A DNA stretch of 64,000 nucleotides from Bacteroidales bacterium (GCA_022783865.1 JALFYY010000012.1:1-64000); one strand, 5' to 3'; shown: positions 17,347 to 26,974, counted from the stretch's first letter. Made by a program: numbers and translations. Notes: a model not told the origin generated them from the letters alone.

Positions 17347-18048
17347 TTATTCAAAGATAGCCGATCCAATACGCACTAAGTTGCTGCCGCATTCGATAGC
17401 TATACGATAGTCTTCTGACATTCCCATTGAAAGAATTGATAATGGTTCTGCAATAGAGCAGTCTTTTGTTTTGGCTGAAGACTGTATGGTGCGTAGTTGC
17501 ATGAACAAGTTGTGCAATGCCGTGAACTCTTGCCGTATCTGCGGTTCGTCTGTTGTATTTGATGCCATACCCATCAAACCGGCAATACGTATGTGTGGTA
17601 ATGAGATGCTGCCATCTGTGAGTTGCTGAAAGAGAGTATTGATTTCCTTGATAGTAAATCCGTATTTGGTTGCCTCTAGTGCTACTTTTACTTCTAATAA
17701 CACATTAATCTCCTGCTTTGTGGTAGAACCGGAATCCAAAAGAAAAGCTTGTTGCTGACTGATAGTTTGCAGCAAATGTACCGAATCAACACCATGAATC
17801 AAATCCACAAACGGAAGGATTTGCTTTACTTTATTCGTCTGTAAATGCCCGATGAAATGCCAATGGATGTCATCCGGCAGAGCAGTCTTTTTTAGCAGCA
17901 ATTCTTGTACGCGACTTTCTCCAAAGTGGCGCTCTCCTGCTTTGTAGGCTTCGTAAATTTCCTCTGTTGAGTGATATTTACTTACACAAAGCAGGTGCAC
18001 TCCTTTGGGAAGTATTTGCCGAATATGCAAAATGTTGTCACGTATCAT
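17347..18048 (-). CDS. YggS-family pyridoxal-phosphate homeostasis protein
   Basis: About 233-residue single-domain PLP-binding protein (YggS/PROSC), a carrier that keeps free PLP and amino acid balance in check; no catalytic activity is established. The PLP lysine is K24 in CVSKYHS; other family motifs are HFGESRVQE, WHFIGHLQTNKVK, IHGVDS, LMGMAS and LSMGMSEDY. The ATG at 18048 is preferred over one 51 bases upstream, which overlaps the previous gene and lengthens the protein beyond the family. It ends 40 bases from the oppositely oriented exporter gene without a visible terminator. Confidence 0.92.
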   Translation of the reverse strand: MIRDNILHIRQILPKGVHLLCVSKYHSTEEIYEAYKAGERHFGESRVQELLLKKTALPDDIHWHFIGHLQTNKVKQILPFVDLIHGVDSVHLLQTISQQQAFLLDSGSTTKQEINVLLEVKVALEATKYGFTIKEINTLFQQLTDGSISLPHIRIAGLMGMASNTTDEPQIRQEFTALHNLFMQLRTIQSSAKTKDCSIAEPLSILSMGMSEDYRIAIECGSNLVRIGSAIFE

Positions 18049-18076
18049 GTTTGTGTATAGTATTGGGGAATACTGA

Positions 18077-18502
18077 TTAAATGCGAATAACTTCCACAAT
18101 AGCAGTTTCTTGCAGATTCAGTATCTCATAATCGTTGGCTGATTGCTCCATCAGTTTATTTACGGTACGATAAGCACTTTCCATGTTTTCTTCTTCTACC
18201 AACAATTGTACATTCACTTTTTTCTCTTTGCCTCGTTCTTCGTCAACAGTGGTGAATTGTACTTTTGCTTTGAACCAATAGTGTCCTTGCTCATTGGGAA
18301 CAACTTCTGCAAAATTCACCTTACGCATAGTCTGCATATTTACTTCTTGTCCTGCAAAAACAAAAGGTCGTACTTGTTCCAATACGCGTGTTTCTGCATC
18401 AGCAAAATTAATTGCTTCAATGATATAAACGTCCTTTGCCGGTTTGAGTTTGCCGTCACCTGTCTCTTTCTGGTAACTTACTTTACATTCAAAATATTCC
18501 AT
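18077..18502 (-). CDS. DUF4494 family protein
   Basis: 141-residue cytoplasmic protein of the DUF4494 family, restricted largely to Bacteroidota and without assigned function. The N-terminus (YFECKVSYQKETGDGKLKP) and the YWFKAKVQFTTVDE strand are typical. It lies between yggS and a large envelope protein gene, 3 bases from the latter, so the run 26736 to 17347 may be transcribed as one unit. Confidence 0.85.
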   Translation of the reverse strand: MEYFECKVSYQKETGDGKLKPAKDVYIIEAINFADAETRVLEQVRPFVFAGQEVNMQTMRKVNFAEVVPNEQGHYWFKAKVQFTTVDEERGKEKKVNVQLLVEEENMESAYRTVNKLMEQSANDYEILNLQETAIVEVIRI

Positions 18503-18505
18503 AGT

Positions 18506-21163
18506 CTATTGTATAATTATGTTTTTTATATCTGTTGCTGATAATTTTTCTTCCGGTAGTGATGTGCGTGAAGCTGTCCAGATAAATACAGGAGCTACCG
18601 GACGAGGCTCTATAATGGCATCAAAAGCCTCATTATTGCCTTTTCCTGCACTCCACATAGGTTGCAAGGTAAAGAGTACATCACCGAAGCATTGTTTGTT
18701 GTATGACTGCTGTAAATCTTTAGTGATGTCATTTCCTTGTAATATTGGTACTTCGGTATTCGGAAAGGCAGCTTGTATTCCCTCGAATTCCATCAGAAAA
18801 TTACTCACTTGTTGCTGTAACTGCAGTAGTGGCATTTTCTTTTGCTCAATAATCGTATGGTTGAGGTAAATCGATTGCAAGTATCCTCCGTCAATCCATC
18901 TCTCATGTCCATAGATAGCCATCAAATAGGTGTTGATTAAAGCTGCGGCTCTATCAATATCGAAGATATGTGCTTGCATATTTGCGCGTTGATAAGTTTC
19001 TTCTCCCATGCCGTATTTTGGTGTCCCGAAAACAATCAAGCGATAATGTTCACGTCCGATTCTTTTGTTCAGTTGCTCAATCAGAAATCCCAGATTTTGG
19101 TTGAGCGATAGGTACATATCTTCTTGTTCTGCCGAACGAATAAGGTCTGAATTTGCTTTTGGAGAACGAACCGTCAGTTGCAACGAAAGCAAATCGGGAT
19201 GTCTGTCACTACCTAATTTCTTGCTTTGTTGGATATCCAAAGCCAGATTCACTATCAGTTCATTGGTTATGGGGGAACAAGTTAGTACTTCGTCGGCATT
19301 ATAACTGAATCCTTTTTGCTTTTTCTCTATGTCGGTAGGATGAATATACATTCCGATATCCATCCGTGGAGTCCATTTCTTTTCGGAATATGTCGTCATT
19401 CGTCCGTCCATATTCATTTGGTCGGCTTCGGTGGGCAATCCTCCTGAATAGTAAGTGGTTGTTGCCCATCGCTTTTCTTTGTCATTGAGCCAAGTACAAG
19501 CATTGGCAGCATGGCCAGCCAAGAGCATGGTTGCTTCCGGGTGAATGCCTATTGCATATATTTGACTCTCTGCACTGTTCTGCATTCGGAATTCATCTGC
19601 ATACGTAGTTGTTAGCAATGCTTTCGGAGATACTTGCAATGTCGTTCCTATACCATTCTGTTCCGTATCTTCCATAATTGCTTGCGGAAGGCGGGTTGAA
19701 CGGTTAAAATAATAGTTTGCTGCAATACCGTGCATAGCAGGAGTAGTGCCGGTGCAGATGGTTGCCAATGCTTCCGGACCACCATATGTAAGTTGCGGAA
19801 AATCAATGATGTATTCGTGTGCTTCTTCATCTAAAGTACGCATTCCGCCTGCCGGCCAATAATTCCGAAGTTGTTCCAATGATTGATTGTTCAATCCTTC
19901 TACTGCCACTACTACTGTCAGTCGTGGCAATTCAGCTTTGGCAACAACAGAACCGGATAGCACAGACAAGAGTAGCAGAATTTTAGGTGTCATAATGCGT
20001 TGATGCTTACCGATAATAAATATATCTTTGTACCATACAATTCTAATGCGCAGGAAATGTACAATCGGTATTAAAATCATCAAGTGCCAACTTTGTCCGG
20101 AGAATAGCCATACAATGAGCGATATATAGAAATATAGGCAAACAATCAGATTGCTTTTGTATAGCCATTTCCGCCCTTTGGTGAACATGGTCAGTATGAA
20201 CGGAATAAACATCAGCGGATTTAGGAATAGCAGGTTAAAGTTGTGCTTTACCAATGGGTGAATCGAAAAGAACGACAGATAACATCCGATGAGTCCGATT
20301 ACACCGTAAACGAAAAACAATACTGCATCAATCCACCATCTTGTCCGATGCGTATGCAAATCCAACCATATCGAAAATAGCAACAGCAATACAACAACCA
20401 TTACTGCTATATAAGGTGATGTCCACCATGAATACGATTGAATTTCAAATGGTTGTATGTCTTCTTCCAAACATAGTTTTTGCCCGTTGGACATTCGTGC
20501 TTCCGAAACAAAGTTCATCAGTTGCTCCGGTAAAAATAGTCTTTCTGCTGGTTGCAGCTCTTTGTCTGCATCTCGCCCGAAAATAAGGTTGATGCCAAAG
20601 CCTGTCCACGAGTTTTTTTCCGAATAGTAAGTAATAAGTTCTCGATAAGTATTCCGCTGCTGGTCAAATTCCGGTGTCTGGAATTCCTCTTGCAAAGCCG
20701 TTTCAATCAACTTGAACGGACGAGTGGCGCAATTGTCAAATACAAAGTTGTAAAGATAGTATCTGTTGCTTGGCTGATAATTGATAAGCAATGCTTTATA
20801 GATAGATTCACGTTGTTCTTTTGTGAGATTGAGTTCTTGCTCGTAGGTTGTTCGTCCTGCGAAACTGCTTCCGAGAATGAAATTCTCTGTCGTCTCTACA
20901 CCTAATTGATAGTAGGTTTCTCCCTTTACAAATTTCGCATAGAAATGTTCTGTGGCGAAATTGAAAATGCCGTAGTTAAATACCACGTCAATCTTTTGCA
21001 AAGGGTCATATACGCGTATTGCCGAGTGACCGTATTTGGAATATACTTCGTATCCGGGGGTGCAAGTGAGTAATGACAAACGGGCACTATCCGACAATAT
21101 TTGGCTATATGCACTTGGCAATGACAAGCAATAGAGTAATATGAATAGCAGTTTCTTTTTCAT
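18506..21163 (-). CDS. DUF4105 membrane protein fused to a catalytically degenerate alkaline-phosphatase-fold domain
   Basis: 885 residues in one frame. Residues 1-20 are a signal peptide; 25-235 are a DUF4105 domain (TPGYEVYSKYGHSAIRVYD, YNFVFDNCATRP); five or six membrane helices follow (about 250-378). At M391 (base 19993) a second signal-like segment starts (MTPKILLLLSVLSGSVVAKA), then a domain resembling PafA-type alkaline phosphatases (TICTGTTPAMHGI, the NYYF segment, GHAANACTWL). Compared with that family from memory, the nucleophile Thr position is G461 in TYGGPEA, the first metal Asp is Glu (VAVEGL), and the Asp-His metal motif is replaced by IVFGTPKYG. The domain is therefore probably not a phosphatase. 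M391 may be a second, internal translation start. Confidence 0.8.
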   Translation of the reverse strand: MKKKLLFILLYCLSLPSAYSQILSDSARLSLLTCTPGYEVYSKYGHSAIRVYDPLQKIDVVFNYGIFNFATEHFYAKFVKGETYYQLGVETTENFILGSSFAGRTTYEQELNLTKEQRESIYKALLINYQPSNRYYLYNFVFDNCATRPFKLIETALQEEFQTPEFDQQRNTYRELITYYSEKNSWTGFGINLIFGRDADKELQPAERLFLPEQLMNFVSEARMSNGQKLCLEEDIQPFEIQSYSWWTSPYIAVMVVVLLLLFSIWLDLHTHRTRWWIDAVLFFVYGVIGLIGCYLSFFSIHPLVKHNFNLLFLNPLMFIPFILTMFTKGRKWLYKSNLIVCLYFYISLIVWLFSGQSWHLMILIPIVHFLRIRIVWYKDIFIIGKHQRIMTPKILLLLSVLSGSVVAKAELPRLTVVVAVEGLNNQSLEQLRNYWPAGGMRTLDEEAHEYIIDFPQLTYGGPEALATICTGTTPAMHGIAANYYFNRSTRLPQAIMEDTEQNGIGTTLQVSPKALLTTTYADEFRMQNSAESQIYAIGIHPEATMLLAGHAANACTWLNDKEKRWATTTYYSGGLPTEADQMNMDGRMTTYSEKKWTPRMDIGMYIHPTDIEKKQKGFSYNADEVLTCSPITNELIVNLALDIQQSKKLGSDRHPDLLSLQLTVRSPKANSDLIRSAEQEDMYLSLNQNLGFLIEQLNKRIGREHYRLIVFGTPKYGMGEETYQRANMQAHIFDIDRAAALINTYLMAIYGHERWIDGGYLQSIYLNHTIIEQKKMPLLQLQQQVSNFLMEFEGIQAAFPNTEVPILQGNDITKDLQQSYNKQCFGDVLFTLQPMWSAGKGNNEAFDAIIEPRPVAPVFIWTASRTSLPEEKLSATDIKNIIIQ

Positions 21164-21167
21164 AAGA

Positions 21168-21782
21168 TTATATAAATAGGGCAGGTAAGAATGTGCATAG
21201 CAGTCCTAACAAAAATCCGCTTACCACCTGCATGGGGGTATGTGCTTGCAAATAGAGTCTGCTGTACATGAGTAATAAGGCTGTTAAAAATACCGATGAA
21301 ATCGTCCATATCGGCATGAATCCTATATAATAACAATATCCGGTGATAGCGCCTGCAAATGCTCCGAAGCAAGCCAAGTGAATGCTTATTTTCCATTTCA
21401 GATTAATCAGTGTCACAGCCAACAAAGTCACTATTGTACCTCCTGCTAAAAGCAAAATAATGGTTGGCATTTTTACGACAAAGCACAGAAAGAGCCACCA
21501 TGCCACCATCGATAACAAACTATATATATAAGGTGTTGACCGCTCAGTTCTGTCGTTGATATACAAATCTTTAATTATTCCTTTTTGCCTCAGAATTAAT
21601 ATGGCTGTCAATGGAATAAAACAAGTGAAACAAAGTGTACCTATTATTAAGTAAGTCACATAGAAAGCAGGTAGCGGTTTGCCCATCCAGTTGACAGCCC
21701 AACAAAGCAATCCCATGGCATACGTGGGTATGAACATCGGATAGAGCAGAATGGATAATATCTTTGCTGACACTTTCATCAC
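21168..21782 (-). CDS. PAP2-like integral membrane protein
   Basis: 204 residues, mostly six hydrophobic segments. The C-terminal motif SRLYLQAHTPMQVVSGF resembles PAP2 phosphatase motif 3 (SRxxxxxHxxxDVxxG), with Asp replaced by Gln. The earlier motif is less clear: NDRTERSTPY may be a variant of the first one. A lipid phosphatase such as an undecaprenyl-pyrophosphate or lipid A phosphatase is possible, but the missing Asp and weak motif 1 make activity uncertain. It sits 4 bases upstream of the DUF4105 fusion gene and directly after rpoN. Confidence 0.65.
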   Translation of the reverse strand: MMKVSAKILSILLYPMFIPTYAMGLLCWAVNWMGKPLPAFYVTYLIIGTLCFTCFIPLTAILILRQKGIIKDLYINDRTERSTPYIYSLLSMVAWWLFLCFVVKMPTIILLLAGGTIVTLLAVTLINLKWKISIHLACFGAFAGAITGYCYYIGFMPIWTISSVFLTALLLMYSRLYLQAHTPMQVVSGFLLGLLCTFLPALFI

Positions 21783-23243
21783 TTAAAATATCTTGCGCAT
21801 GCGTGCAACGGGGATATTGAGTTGCTGACGATATTTGGCAACCGTTCTTCGGGCAATTGCAAAACCTTTTTCTTTGAGAGCTGCCACTAACTCATCGTCA
21901 TTCAACGGTGCTTGCTTGTCTTCATTGGCGACAATTTCACTCAACTGGTTTTTGATGGCTCGAGTTGCAACTTCCTCACCGTCATCGTTAGTCATCGATT
22001 CTGAAAAGAAGAACTTCAAGGGATAAATGCCAAACTCTGTCTGTACGTATTTAGAGTTGGACACACGCGAAATAGTAGATATATCATGCCCTGTAATGTT
22101 TGCTATGTCCTTTAGTATCATTGGTTTGAGTAAAGCCTCGTCGCCTTCGATAAAAAAATCGCGTTGCAAACTGACTATTGCTCTCATCGTACGCATCAAC
22201 GTGTCGTTTCGTTGCTGTATAGCATCAATAAACCATTTTGCCGAGTCAATTCTGTCTTTGATAAACGAAATCGTATTTTTGTCTTGTTTGCTATGTTCCT
22301 GTTGATTTTGGTAGGTTTGCAAAATCTCGTTGAACTCTTTGTTTACACGTAGTTCCGGAATATTGCCATTGTTGAGTGAAATCGAAAGTTTTCCGTTGTC
22401 ATTTATCACAAAGAAATCCGGAATAATGCTTGTTGTGGCATATCCGTCGGTGGAGCAGGCATTGCCGGGTTTCGGATTGAGCCTGGTAATTTCTGCAATT
22501 GCTTCGCGCAGTTGTTCTTCCGTGATAGAAAGCCTCTCCATTATCTTTTGGTAATGATGTGCCGTAAATTCTTTATATCGTTTCGTAAGTATTCTGATAG
22601 CCAATTCGATAGCTGGAGTTTGTGGTTTGCGTTGCAATTGTAGCAACAGGCATTCTTGTAAATCTTTTGCTCCTACTCCTGCCGGCTCAAATGTTGTTTG
22701 TATCAGATGGATAATCTCTTTGATATCGTCGTCTGTGATGGAAAGATTGGCATGGAAAATCAAGTCATCTACCAACGATTCGGGAGCCCTGCTTAAATAT
22801 CCGTTGTCGTCAATGTTACCGATTACATATTGGGCTGCCAATTGTTTTTCGTTCGTAAGTTTCAGTAAACCGAGTTGTTCTTTCAGAATTTCTTGGAACG
22901 ATTGTCCGACAGCGAATGGTATTTCCTCTTGTTTGTCGTCCGACGAATGGTTGTTGATGTGTAATTTGTAATCGGGTGTATCATCATCGGAGATATACTC
23001 GTTCAAGTCAAACTCATCGTTCTCTAACGGGTTGACTGCATCCTCATAATCATCTTCATTGTTGTTCTCCTCGTGTTCATCGCTTCCTACTTCCAAGCCT
23101 GGATTTTCCTCCAATTCTTTTTCGATGCGTTGTTCCAATTCAACAGTAGGGTATTCAAGAATACGTATTTCCTGAATTTGCAATGGGGTAAGCGTCGTTT
23201 TCTGTTTGAGAGCGGCTTCTTGTGTGAGGAGTGGGTTTGGCAT
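21783..23243 (-). CDS. rpoN: RNA polymerase sigma-54 factor
   Basis: 486-residue alternative sigma factor that needs an AAA+ activator to open -24/-12 promoters. Region I is Gln/Leu-rich (LTPLQIQEIRILEYPTVELEQRI), followed by an acidic stretch (about 45-110), the core-binding region and the C-terminal RpoN box ARRTVAKYR near the end of the protein. Length is standard. Region I normally begins with a few more residues; the ATG at 23243 gives MPNPLLTQEAAL, which is acceptable. The stop codon abuts the ATG of the next gene. No activator gene is in the window. Confidence 0.95.
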   Translation of the reverse strand: MPNPLLTQEAALKQKTTLTPLQIQEIRILEYPTVELEQRIEKELEENPGLEVGSDEHEENNNEDDYEDAVNPLENDEFDLNEYISDDDTPDYKLHINNHSSDDKQEEIPFAVGQSFQEILKEQLGLLKLTNEKQLAAQYVIGNIDDNGYLSRAPESLVDDLIFHANLSITDDDIKEIIHLIQTTFEPAGVGAKDLQECLLLQLQRKPQTPAIELAIRILTKRYKEFTAHHYQKIMERLSITEEQLREAIAEITRLNPKPGNACSTDGYATTSIIPDFFVINDNGKLSISLNNGNIPELRVNKEFNEILQTYQNQQEHSKQDKNTISFIKDRIDSAKWFIDAIQQRNDTLMRTMRAIVSLQRDFFIEGDEALLKPMILKDIANITGHDISTISRVSNSKYVQTEFGIYPLKFFFSESMTNDDGEEVATRAIKNQLSEIVANEDKQAPLNDDELVAALKEKGFAIARRTVAKYRQQLNIPVARMRKIF

Positions 23244-23247
23244 AAAT

Positions 23248-24378
23248 TTATTCTTTGGTTAATGCATTGATAGTGTCAATAATATAATCTTGTTGTTCTT
23301 TTGTCAGTTCGGTGTGCATGGGCAAGCTGAGTACGGTTCGTGCCAATTGTTCGGCGTTGGGGAAATCACCTTCTTTATACTGCAAGTTGGCAAAAGCTTT
23401 CTGTAAGTGGATAGGTATCGGATAGTATATCATGGCTGGAATACCTTTTTCTTGCAGTTGCTCACGCAGTTTGTCTCTGTCTTTATCGATGATTTGCAGT
23501 GTGTATTGATGAAATACGTGTTCCGATTGCTTTGAGCGTGCCGGTATCTTGATATGCTCATTATCGGCAAAACCTTTGTCGTAGTAAGCAGCTGCCTTCT
23601 GTCTGCGATGGGTATATTCGTCCAAATGAGGCAATTTCGCATCCAATACGGCTGCTTGAATGCTATCCAAACGGGAGTTCACGCCAATCATGTCATGATG
23701 GTATCTCACTACCATACCGTGGTTTGCCAATGCACGCATCTTGCTTGCCAATTCGTCGTCATTGGTAAAAATGGCACCGCCGTCACCGTAGCAACCCAAG
23801 TTCTTCGAAGGGAAGAACGAAGTGCAACCGATATGTCCGATGCAGCCGGCTTTTTCTGCCTTTCCGTCGGAAAAAGTGTAAGTGGCATTGATGGCTTGGC
23901 ACGCATCTTCCACTACATAGATGCCTTTTTCTTTGGCAATCTGCATAATTCCTTCCATTTCAGCGCATTGACCGAACAAATGTACGGGTACAATGGCTTT
24001 TGTGCGAGGAGTAATGGCTTTGCCTACGGCTTCGGCAGTCATGTTGAAAGTGTCTTTGTCCACATCCACCAAAACCGGTGTCAGATGTAACACTGCAGCA
24101 ACTTCTGCTGTGGCAATAAACGTGAAAGTAGGTGTAATCACTTCGTCGCCGGGTTGCAGTCCTAATCCCATTAGGGCAATCATCAATGCGTCCGTTCCGT
24201 TACCAACCGGAATAACATGCTTTACTCCCAAATAGGCTTCCAGATGTTCTTGAAAATCACTGACTTTCTTGCCTTTGATAAACGATGCCGTACTCATTAC
24301 TTCTTCAATGCCTTTGTCAATATCCTGTTTGATGGCTTGATATTGGCTTTGCAAATCTACCATTTGAATTTTCTGCAT
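23248..24378 (-). CDS. DegT/DnrJ/EryC1 family sugar aminotransferase
   Basis: 376-residue PLP-dependent aminotransferase that aminates nucleotide-linked ketosugars for surface glycans. The internal aldimine lysine is K192 in FFPSKNLGCYGDGG; GNGTDAL, PTFTFIATAE, VHLFGQ and EDACQA are family motifs. The spacing and GDGG sequence suit WbpE/DesV-type enzymes. An internal ATG at 24363 (MVDLQSQY) is the alternative start. It interrupts an otherwise housekeeping run, while the main polysaccharide genes are at 40-48 kb. Confidence 0.9.
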   Translation of the reverse strand: MQKIQMVDLQSQYQAIKQDIDKGIEEVMSTASFIKGKKVSDFQEHLEAYLGVKHVIPVGNGTDALMIALMGLGLQPGDEVITPTFTFIATAEVAAVLHLTPVLVDVDKDTFNMTAEAVGKAITPRTKAIVPVHLFGQCAEMEGIMQIAKEKGIYVVEDACQAINATYTFSDGKAEKAGCIGHIGCTSFFPSKNLGCYGDGGAIFTNDDELASKMRALANHGMVVRYHHDMIGVNSRLDSIQAAVLDAKLPHLDEYTHRRQKAAAYYDKGFADNEHIKIPARSKQSEHVFHQYTLQIIDKDRDKLREQLQEKGIPAMIYYPIPIHLQKAFANLQYKEGDFPNAEQLARTVLSLPMHTELTKEQQDYIIDTINALTKE

Positions 24379-24396
24379 GGTTACAATTGATTTATG

Positions 24397-25371
24397 TTAT
24401 TGTTTCTCAATAATATATTCCACTTCCGAAGGGGTCACGCGAATATGGCTGATGACCGTCGAAGTATGTCTGATTTCTACAGGTAGCTTGTTGACTTCTT
24501 TTTTGGGAAAATGGCAAATCGCTTGAAATTGGTCTGATTTGACTTCGTTGAAATGCCTTACACCTACTCTTACGCTCAGTTGGACTTCCGATGGAAAGGT
24601 GATTAATTTCAAGCCATCAGGCACACCTTTCGTTAAAATCGGTAACCTCAATACTTTTTCGGTATAAGCCTCGGTGATAGCAGTCAAATGCACTGTCTCT
24701 TTGGCGGCTCTCACACGGGATGGCAATTCCAAATGCAGGTCAGTTTCCAATGTGTCTCTTACGCCGGAACGAGTGTAATATGTTGTCCGAATGGTATCTA
24801 TCTCGTTGAGTGTTAATGGACTGCCGTAAATCCTTACATACATCGGACTGATGGTGGGGGGCGTCGTAAACTGATAGAGTTGCTGAGGCACAATCTCGCC
24901 GTTGAAAGCAACCGGCACAATTTTCGAACTTTCCTTCACATAGTTCCGTTGAATCAGTTCAGGTGTCACTTTTTGCACTTTGGCAGTACCTTGCAAATGG
25001 TCGGTCAGTGTTGGGCGGATTTGCTCCGATGAAATGCTGATACAGCCTTCTTTTTCAGTGATTTGTTTGCTCAAATCGATGGTTAGTGGGGTAGTTAGCA
25101 CTTTCGAATAAGTCCTCAGTCGTTTGCCCTGATCGCGTACTTTTATATATAGGTATTCCGGCAGTTCTTCATCGAAAATCACTGCCTCGGGAATACCTGT
25201 ATAGTTAATCGGAATTTCCAATACACGTTCTCTGGTGGAATATAGCGCATGTCCGAACCACAGCATTGTGGCAAACACTATGAACAGGCAGAATGTTTTC
25301 CAATCGCGTGTGCGGAAAAACATTCTTATCTGGTGCTTGATGATCTGAAATATCTCTTTCAGTGTTGCCAT
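24397..25371 (-). CDS. YbbR-like domain protein
   Basis: 324-residue protein with a cytoplasmic amphipathic N-terminus, one membrane helix (about 25-45) and YbbR-like repeats outside. In Firmicutes YbbR proteins (CdaR) regulate a diadenylate cyclase; in Bacteroidales the gene typically lies after nusB and yajC, as here, and its role is not known. The repeats are seen as LPEYLYIKVRDQGKRL, STKV-type and RVTPSEVEYIIE segments. coaE, often next in this cluster in Bacteroides, is absent here, replaced by the aminotransferase gene. Confidence 0.8.
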   Translation of the reverse strand: MATLKEIFQIIKHQIRMFFRTRDWKTFCLFIVFATMLWFGHALYSTRERVLEIPINYTGIPEAVIFDEELPEYLYIKVRDQGKRLRTYSKVLTTPLTIDLSKQITEKEGCISISSEQIRPTLTDHLQGTAKVQKVTPELIQRNYVKESSKIVPVAFNGEIVPQQLYQFTTPPTISPMYVRIYGSPLTLNEIDTIRTTYYTRSGVRDTLETDLHLELPSRVRAAKETVHLTAITEAYTEKVLRLPILTKGVPDGLKLITFPSEVQLSVRVGVRHFNEVKSDQFQAICHFPKKEVNKLPVEIRHTSTVISHIRVTPSEVEYIIEKQ

Positions 25372-25388
25372 TTTTGCTGTGTGATGGT

Positions 25389-25736
25389 TTATTTTTTCTC
25401 GTCTTTCGGAGCGGCTTGTGCATCCTCAGCCGAAGCATAAACGGAGCCTTTGTCTATCTTGATGACAGTGTCTTTGGCTATTTCTACCAGGAATGTGGTC
25501 TCGCCTGCTTCTTTGATAATGCCGTAAATGCCGCCTGCGGTAATTACTTTGTCGCCTTTCTTCATCGAATCGCGCTGTTTTTGCAACTCCTTTTGTTTCT
25601 TTTGTTGCGGACGGATCATAAAGAAATAGAACACTACGAAAATCAGGATAAGCATTACCCACATGCTCCAAGTGGAACCTTGACCTGGTTGTGCAGTGGC
25701 TGCGCCTTCTGCTTGTAAAAGAATGAATTCTAACAT
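25389..25736 (-). CDS. yajC: preprotein translocase subunit YajC
   Basis: 115-residue accessory subunit of the SecDF-YajC complex. A single membrane helix (about 25-45, VMLILIFVVFYFFMIRPQQKKQKE) and the basic RPQQKKQKE motif immediately inside are diagnostic; KKGDKVITAGGIYGIIKE is the second family motif. It is 28 bases downstream of nusB and 17 upstream of the YbbR gene, matching the usual Bacteroidales order. Confidence 0.95.
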   Translation of the reverse strand: MLEFILLQAEGAATAQPGQGSTWSMWVMLILIFVVFYFFMIRPQQKKQKELQKQRDSMKKGDKVITAGGIYGIIKEAGETTFLVEIAKDTVIKIDKGSVYASAEDAQAAPKDEKK

Positions 25737-25764
25737 GATGATAAATGTATAAAAGGGTTAATAT

Positions 25765-26736
25765 CTATTTGATGATTACTGCTTTGAGCAGTTTGTTTTC
25801 TTGTTTGAGTTGTTTCACTATCTCGTCAAGCACACCGTTCACGAAATACGGACTTTGTTCTGTTGAGTACTCGCGTGCCAATTCGATATATTCGTTGAGT
25901 GTCACTTGTATCGATATTTCAGGGAAGGCAAATATCTCTCCCAATGCTGTACGGAGAATGATGTTGTCCATATAGGCAATGCGTTCCGATTTCCAGTTGG
26001 TCAGACTCTTGGCAATCAGCTCGTCGTAGTAATCAGAGTTTTCGATAGTGGTCTTCAGTAGTCGCTTGCCGAAGTCCAACTCTTCTTCCGAGTCAAACAT
26101 TTGCAACAGAGGTTGTGCTTCATCTGTATCTTCTTCATTGTCTGCGTTTTCTTTGAAGCGTTTGATGGTTTTGATGACAAAACTGATAATCACGTCCATA
26201 TCTGTCACCCAGTCTTTTCCGTCCAAGTTGATTTCCAACTCTTCTAAAGCACTCTCCAGATCGCTGTTGCCGGTGAGTATCTTTTTGAATATCTTGCACC
26301 AAAGAGCTTTGTCTGCTTCGTAGTCGTTTTCTTCGGCTTCCATATATTCTTTGTAGAAGGGAGCGTCGATTATCTGTTTGTAGAAGAGTGCAATATAAGT
26401 GTCTGCAGTCTCCCAGCTCAGTTTTTGGTCTTGTATGTAGGCTCTGATTTCTCGGTGCTCGTCTATTTGTTTGGCAACTCGGTTCTCTACAAAACGCATA
26501 TTGGCGTTGTAGGTAATGTGCATAGCTGTTGCTTTTTCTTGTGCTTCTTCTATGCGTATATTGGCATAGTGAGTGATTTCGTTCACTAAATCCAGCAAAA
26601 GAAAATACAAAGAATAGGTGTAAGAAAAGAGTTTGAGTAATTCTTTTTGCGCACTGAGTTGCGTCGTACCTTCGTTGTTGTAGAAAGCAAAGAGGGTTTG
26701 AATAACTTTGGTTCGTACTAATGTTCTGTTTATCAT
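25765..26736 (-). CDS. nusB: transcription antitermination factor NusB, long form
   Basis: 323 residues, about twice the E. coli protein; the N-terminal half is an extension typical of Bacteroidetes and the NusB fold lies in the last 140 residues (DELIAKSLTNWKSERIAYMDNIILRTALGE, VTLNEYIELAREYSTEQSPYFVNGVLDEI). NusB works with S10 in rRNA antitermination. A consensus promoter at 26776-26806 lies upstream, so this gene heads the minus-strand run. Confidence 0.93.
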   Translation of the reverse strand: MINRTLVRTKVIQTLFAFYNNEGTTQLSAQKELLKLFSYTYSLYFLLLDLVNEITHYANIRIEEAQEKATAMHITYNANMRFVENRVAKQIDEHREIRAYIQDQKLSWETADTYIALFYKQIIDAPFYKEYMEAEENDYEADKALWCKIFKKILTGNSDLESALEELEINLDGKDWVTDMDVIISFVIKTIKRFKENADNEEDTDEAQPLLQMFDSEEELDFGKRLLKTTIENSDYYDELIAKSLTNWKSERIAYMDNIILRTALGEIFAFPEISIQVTLNEYIELAREYSTEQSPYFVNGVLDEIVKQLKQENKLLKAVIIK

Positions 26737-26775
26737 ATGTTTACTTCGCTAAGTTGTAATGATGTATTTATCGAA

Positions 26776-26806
26776 CAAAGATAGGCAATTTCTGTCAATC
26801 CTGCAA
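26776..26806 (-). promoter_or_regulatory. nusB operon promoter
   Basis: On the minus strand TATCTTTG (26783-26776) and TTG (26806-26804) are separated by 20 bases, an exact match to the Bacteroidota consensus, 40 bases upstream of nusB. Confidence 0.85.
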
Positions 26807-26856
26807 GTCTCTTCCGTTGATTATTTTTCACTCGCCTGAAATCCTCCTCCAACGCA

Positions 26857-26927
26857 GTGTAGAGACGAGGCGTGCCTCGTCTAAATCGTCCGATATTCTC
26901 TGTCAGGCTGTGGGCGTCTCGCCCGCA
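26857..26927. repeat. one family A and one family B palindrome
   Basis: 26863-26882 is a 9-bp perfect hairpin (AGACGAGGC/GCCTCGTCT) preceded by GTAG, family A. 26909-26927 (TGTGGGC, loop GTCTC, GCCCGCA) preceded by CTGTCAGG belongs to family B. The remainder of 26807-27175 has no credible gene; several short minus-strand frames are low in coding character. Confidence 0.65.
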
Positions 26928-26974
26928 TAATTATTCGATTCTTCATCTCCTCATCTCGTCCTTCCGCAGCACCT

